Below, one piece after another: positions 59,097 to 64,000 of a stretch of DNA of 64,000 bases. How positions within the stretch are numbered: position 1 is the stretch's first letter; each line of letters opens with the position of its first letter. Made by a program: the position numbers and the translations under genes. Origin of the DNA: Psilocybe azurescens (lineage: Eukaryota; Basidiomycota; Agaricomycetes; Agaricales; Agrocybaceae). Below the pieces are notes generated by a model. It saw only the letters and a list, made by a program, of their open reading frames with translations, was not told where the DNA came from and did no database searches. The DNA lies in NCBI GenBank assembly GCA_023853785.1, contig JAJIRX010000906.1, positions 1-64,000 on the forward strand. The letters run 5' to 3'.

Positions 59097-59508
59097 TTAA
59101 TCCCACTCAGGAGAGTCGGAATTCCCTGAAGACCAAGCTTGCTACATAAAATTGTACTCAGTAATAAGGACACCTGTATGAGAGCATAGATAACTTGCGT
59201 ATAGAAGACACAGCTGTATCCAGAGATAATGTCGAGGCTTCGGGCTCTGTTAACCCAAGATACAGGGAGGTCGTATGGTCGACCTTCTAAAAGTACATCA
59301 GGGGCATAAGCTGCGCCTGCGAAGAACTGTTCGTCATAGAACACGACAGACAGCTGACGAGAGTCTGTGTCCTGTGAATGCCAGTGAGTACACAGGACCG
59401 GCCGACGACGAGTGATCTTACGCGTGGCGCAACATTCAATGCATGCGCAGACACCGTGAAAGTGGCGGCGGTCATTAAGAGACCGGAAAACTTGGAAGCA
59501 AAGTACAT
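59097..59508 (-). CDS. Small secreted beta/gamma-crystallin-like protein
   Basis: From ATG at 59508 the product starts MYFASKFSGLLMTAATFTVS, a signal peptide, then after an intron (donor GTAAGATC) DTDSRQLSVVFYDEQFFAG. The pattern FYDEQ-F-x-G, followed by LPVSWVNRARSLDIISGY and CVFYTQ, is like one Greek-key motif of the beta/gamma-crystallin fold seen in small fungal and bacterial secreted proteins. A second intron (59148-59200 region) leads to QAWSSGNSDSPEWD and a stop at 59097. The mature protein would be about 75 residues. Function is unknown. It sits between two P450 genes on the same strand. Confidence 0.5.
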
Positions 59509-60108
59509 TTTGAAGGTGAGCGTCAAGATAGAGCTTAGCAATTGGAGAGTTGCTTAGACTGCTGAAGAATCCGAGGGTTGTTTTACCCTTTTATACCTTT
59601 TGGGGTCGGGTGTATCCCCTTCATTTTTTCGTCAACTTGAGAGCATTTGGAGCTGCAGAATGAGTGAGAGACAATTGGAGTTTGGATGAATCAAAATGGT
59701 ACAGGTCCTAATTGCTCAATTGTGCATAAAATTTGTCATTCTTATTCTCTTCTCCACGCTAGTACAACACAGAAGTGCGATTTCCTGCGGCTTGATATCA
59801 GCAGAACAGGGGCATGGCGCTCTAGAACACTAGATCAAACTTAATTCTATGTTTGGACTGCTTTAATATACCCCTGACACACAGATATTAAGTCGTCATT
59901 TATTATATGGCTCTTTCAGAATCTTTTTGCTTAGAATGTCTCCATGACTATTAGAGACTATTAGATTGATTGCAAAACATGGGAACGGACACCGGGAGCT
60001 AAAGTCCAATCCAAGCTCAGTGCTTGCCGCTTGAGGTACTCATAATAGCTAACTTGAGCAAGGCCAAAGATAAAATAAATCATGTATAAGGTATATATAG
60101 GTATATAG
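59509..60108. other. Intergenic, no gene seen
   Basis: AT-rich sequence with no supported ORF, upstream of the secreted protein and downstream of P450 paralogue C. Confidence 0.5.
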
Positions 60109-62465
60109 TTACAATAAATGGTTACTGATTGACCTATTAAATTCAAGCGTAGGCGCCCATCTATTCCAAGAAATATCTTTTTCATATTTTTCTCTTTTGA
60201 CAATGAGAGGAAGCTGGGTGTGGATGGAGCTTGAACCTTCGAGAACCGGGGTCATCAGAAGGCCAGAATTCCATGCGATTTCCTTGTCTTTGGGAATGCT
60301 GAACTCGAGTGATTGGATTAATATGGCCAGGACCACCCCTAAGGCTTGTGTCAGTATACCGGGGGAGTACATGGACGAGTAAGAAGTCTTACTCATTTCC
60401 AACTGAGCGAAGTTGAAGCCGCTGCCCCCAAAATTACATTAGTTATGATCACATGTAAAACAGCTTTATAACCACACACATGCAAGAACGGTTTCCAGCA
60501 ATGAAAGTCATTCTAAACGAACATAAATTGGCGACTGAAAGCAATAGATCTACTTTGAGACTTACTGGTGAGCGAACACCCCAGACAAATCGCGAATTTT
60601 TGTCACACTTTCCGGGAGGTCAGAAAGCCAGCGTTCCGGTTTCCACTCACTTGCATCCTTGCCCCAGGTCTTGGTATTATGATTGGCGCCAATAATATTG
60701 ACGACGATATCGGTACCTTTCTCAACGTGTACTTCGTTCATTACCTTTCCATCCTCACCGGTGATAGGATGTAGGAGGGGCAGCACGGTGTCCTTTAAGG
60801 TCCTAGCAAGCACGTCGAATCTCAGTTAAATATCCAGTATTAGGTCTACTCACTGGCGGAACATCATTGGAATAGGGGGATACCTGTAAAAACGAGAGTC
60901 ATTTCAGGACCGGGAGAGTCTGATACTGCTTCAGTACTTACACTCGTAGGGTCTCCTTGATAATAGCATCCATATAAGGGAGTGCAGATAAATTATTGAA
61001 GTCTACAGCCTCGTCTTGGTGGTGATATGCTTCTATCACTTCAGCCCGAAGCTTTTCCTGTACGTCAGGGTGTAATGCCAGGAGGTGAAGAACCCGGGCA
61101 ATTGCGGTGGATGTTGTGTCCATGGCTGTGAAAACAAGAATCCTAGGAATGGCGTGAGACTAATGCGAAAGTTGTAGAAAGAGTAAAGCTCGTACGATAT
61201 CTGCGCGACGAGCTCCTCTTCTGTCATACGCTCCTCTTCATCGGACGCTTGGTTTGCTCTAACTATACCACACGATTCAGAGTTAGAAATCCTACCATTG
61301 CCAAATTTTAAATGTTTCTCACGAAGAATGCGAATGATATCTTTGCCGTCCTTATCAGTGTCATGGTTCGCAAGGTCCTTCTGCTGTTCCGCCAAAATCT
61401 TCTTCGCTTCATCGTCCATAATGTCTACAATGTCTACAAGGCGTTGTAGAAGCGACCATGGAATTGATTTGAGCAATAATCGGCGGAACTGAGGAGGCCC
61501 CAAATACTTGAAAAATGGAGTGAGAGTGGCCCCTGGACTTATAACCGACAAGGAAGCTCTATAGCAGAATGTATAAGTATGATTCGTATAGAATGAGAGA
61601 ACTTATTGACGTCAGCTGTTTAGCCGCCTCTGAGAAGATAGTGGGTTGGGACATGTTGCCAAATGACCGACCCATACCACCTCGACCAATGGCTTCAAGG
61701 GCGAACCTAGTCAACCATCCTATCATATCAACCTCTTGGGGGTTGTTTTGAACCATAGATGATATATGCGTCTCCAGCTTGAATGATCGCGTTATGAAGA
61801 GACTCTGAAAGTTGTTATACAGCTAACATACCTCTCTAGCGATGGACACGAACATAGGTGTCATGCCACGAAGATGCTTCACCGAGAATGCGGGCCCTAA
61901 CATCTTGCGCTGTTTTTTGTGCTGGCTTCCTACAGTTGCTAAAAGGCCTGGTCCGAATAGTAGAGAATTTGTTCTGCGCATACACATGAGCTCTGCTTTG
62001 AGTTCTGTTTGAGTCTGACAAGAACCTACGTAGTCCAAGCACTCCATTCCTCGAAGATATCTTGATCTTTCACCAAAACCTGATGTAGAGCTCTGGGGTC
62101 GTTCACCAGGAGGGAGTGTCCCTGTACGTGAGTTCAATAAAGACCATTGTTTTCTCCTGAATAGTGTGCTCACTCCAAAGAGTGTCCCTAACTTCGCTAC
62201 TCCCCCGTAGACGGTGCTCACGTTAAGCAGCCAATCACGTCCAGTGGCAGGCGCGACCACATCCAGTAGGTTGCCTGCAAACGATGAGCCGGTAGCCTGT
62301 ACATGTTATTTGAATCTTACCCGTCAGGAAAGACGAAGGGGGAGGCCCAGGAACGTTTGGTAAAGTTGAAGCTCGTCTGTAGTAGAGCCAAGTAGCCCCA
62401 ATGCAGCTTGCTGCAATCAAACAGAGGCCGGCGTTGCCAGTTACGAAATCTGACAGTAATGCCAT
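60109..62465 (-). CDS. Cytochrome P450 monooxygenase, paralogue C
   Basis: The ATG at 62465 starts MALLSDFVTGNAGLCLIAAS (anchor), then VPGPPPSSFLTG. Motifs: TGRDWLLNVS, FGPGLLATVG, KKQRKMLGPAFS, IGRGGMGRSFG, I-helix TAMDTTSTAIA, KETLRV, WKPERWL, haem loop followed by GFNFAQLEM, ending at 60109. It is about 2.2 kb upstream of paralogue B and in the same direction, a tandem pair. The C-terminus extends some 20 residues past the LPLIVKRE end seen in the other two (KYEKDISWNRWAPT...), probably because the original stop was lost. Confidence 0.9.
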
Positions 62466-63423
62466 AGTATGAAATTTTGATTTAGGGGGTTGCCGATGAT
62501 TTACGCTCTGTGGACTCATTTATAATATAAAAAAATCGACAGAAGTCTTCCGGAACACCCACCAGCCATGCTTTTCGCGATAAGTATAACGTACTCTTTA
62601 ACCCACTCAGCTTCTGCAAGTGCTCTGGTCCGGCGTGGGCAATTTTATGTTCTCACGGTCTACCCAAGGTGTACCTTACTAGGCCCAAGATTGGATGAAC
62701 GATGATTGCCTTTTTGGCTAGAGACTCGAGTGTAATCCCATCGACACACTCCATGATTATCCACCTTTTTATCTCAGTAAAGTGTCGGGAAAGAACAAAG
62801 GGAGAACCTGCGAACAACTACTCGGGTTAGGCACGCTGCGTCGATAATCCTTGGTTTACGCCTGTTTACGCCCGGGCCATTGAATGTTCAAGCCTGTGCA
62901 GTGTTCAACATCAACTCTTCAATATTTGACCTTTTTACTGATAGCTTGACTATAGGTAATATATTTCTTTCCAGACTACCGAATGACGGATTAATCACCA
63001 TCTTGAGAGGAGATCGCACTGAAGGAATGAATTCTCAGACGTCTACAGGGAGTTTGTGAGACCGCCTAAAACTCCGGTTGATCATTCAGCTCACGCACTG
63101 TTGCAGAGTCTATTGATACATTCAACATTACTGCATAGCTCCGAGTCGGGGGCAGATTGGCTGCCAACAGCATCACCATATATGAATAGAATTCCGCTTT
63201 GTCCGCTATGATGAAATCCTCAGGGCAATGCAAACTTTCCAAGTTACTGTAACATCAAAGCAAAAGATTTATGTGGAACAAAAGGGCTAAAACAACATAC
63301 AATTATGTAGAGATACAAGAATAACATACACAGAGTCGGAAAGGGAATAAATGGCCGCTTAGTGGAGAAAGTTGGAAATCGAAATATGAAGCAAAATGGA
63401 GCTGCGAGCACAAGGGAAGTATA
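62466..63423. other. Intergenic, no gene seen
   Basis: Promoter side of paralogue C, with TATAATATAAAA just before the leader at about 62520. The rest has no supported ORF. Confidence 0.5.
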
Positions 63424-64000
63424 TCAAGCGAATGATTCATCATTGGTCGCCTTTTTAAGGGTATCCTGCCACTGCGTAACAAGGCTTGTCAACGTTTTGC
63501 TCCGCGCTAACAGGAAGGGAGACATTTTAGACGGTTTTATCTGCAAGTAAAACAAGAATGACATACCGAACACCGATAGCACATCCTTTAAGAGATCACG
63601 TTTCGAAAGGCCTGCCACATTCGGATTCCAATGGTCCTCTCTTCCAGGCCGCCTACACAAGCTCGCAATATTAACATCTAAGAAATCCTCAAAAGTCCGC
63701 AAAACAACGCACCAATAAACCGGCCCGAAAAGCTCCCTAATCAGCTCCTCCGCCTTGCTCCTGAACCCTTCATCCGCCATCTTCTTCGCATATACAAGCA
63801 GCGCCTGCTTATACTCCTGCGGGCTGTCGAGCAACCTTGTCGAATGGAGCTTCGTCTCGAGATGCGCGAGCGTTAGCGCAGAGCTCCACCAGCTCGGACG
63901 CGGGATCTCCGCCGCGCTCTCGTCCGGCGGGCTCGAGATGCTGCCCTCGATAGCGGTCATGATTCCGCGGTTCGCCATCGTCGAATTGCTGCGCTGGCGG
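63424..64000 (-). CDS. HIRA/Hir1 histone chaperone, C-terminal part
   Basis: Nuclear chaperone that deposits histone H3/H4 outside replication. The window covers only the C-terminal Hira domain: WWSSALTLAHLETKLHSTRL, EYKQALLVYAKKMADEGF, EELIRELFGP, DHWNPNVAGLSKRDLLKDVL, then after an intron ARSKTLTSLVTQWQDTLKKA and a stop at 63424. An additional intron (about 63658-63720) lies between GPVYW and RPGRE. The frame is open to the right edge, so the WD-repeat half lies outside. No defect is seen. Confidence 0.82.
   Translation of the reverse strand, partial: RQRSNSTMANRGIMTAIEGSISSPPDESAAEIPRPSWWSSALTLAHLETKLHSTRLLDSPQEYKQALLVYAKKMADEGFRSKAEELIRELFGPVYWCVVLRTFEDFLDVNIASLCRRPGREDHWNPNVAGLSKRDLLKDVLSVFGMSFLFYLQIKPSKMSPFLLARSKTLTSLVTQWQDTLKKATNDESFA

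Noticed and set aside
1..64000. tRNA, rRNA or other structured RNA genes
   Set aside because: I looked for B-box-like GGTTCGAATCC strings and rRNA-like blocks by eye and found no convincing case. A covariance-model scan would be needed to be certain.

Overview
The window looks like a contig from a filamentous basidiomycete, most likely an Agaricomycete. The evidence is short GT-AG introns of about 50-65 bases in almost every gene, a class I hydrophobin, a fungal laccase, a FET3-FTR1 high-affinity iron uptake pair, fungal cytochrome P450 paralogues, a C2H2/RING protein and a Myb/SANT-like protein of types common in mushrooms, and chromodomain Ty3/Gypsy retrotransposons.

Bases 1-18430 are repeat-dominated. 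A nearly full-length but frameshifted chromovirus (element 1, 1-6287) has both LTRs, a primer-binding site that pairs with its own predicted transcript 5' end (Tf1-type self-priming), gag, protease, RT/RNase H, integrase, chromodomain and two small extra ORFs. A second, older copy (element 2, 11003-16461) has a truncated 5' LTR, many CpG-type transition stops and a nested Copia-like solo LTR. A solo LTR with a perfect 5-bp target duplication (9577-10011) splits a hypothetical gene. A reversed LTR/PBS/gag fragment (16930-17611) truncates a Myb/SANT-like gene. Two other hypothetical genes (6504-7232 minus, 7437-7847 plus) lie between the elements.

Bases 18500-33880 hold a laccase (20642-23039, plus), a hydrophobin (23386-23893, minus) and two P450 genes (25742-28323 and 29605-31935, plus). 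Bases 33880-42000 hold a charged hypothetical gene, then a divergent FET3 ferroxidase (36310-38753, minus) and FTR1 iron permease (39545-41270, plus). They share about 790 bases of promoter with four perfect 9-bp iron-GATA-type sites.

Bases 43600-51000 carry a C2H2/RING zinc-finger gene and a DUF4336 gene, both minus. A non-autonomous pogo-like DNA transposon with perfect 30-bp terminal inverted repeats lies at 51313-52205. Bases 54200-64000 carry two more P450 paralogues in the opposite orientation to the first, a small secreted crystallin-like protein, and the 3' part of a HIRA/Hir1 histone chaperone gene running off the right edge.

A theme across the unique genes is isolated one-base frame breaks at homopolymer or short-repeat tracts in otherwise well-preserved coding sequence (laccase, hydrophobin, FET3, FTR1, C2H2/RING, DUF4336). 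This looks more like residual long-read consensus error than biology, so the unique genes should not be called dead without read-level checking. Functionally the unique part reads as secreted oxidases, surface protein, iron supply and P450 detoxification or secondary oxidation, as in a wood- or litter-associated fungus. I found no phage, CRISPR or bacterial-type defence system.
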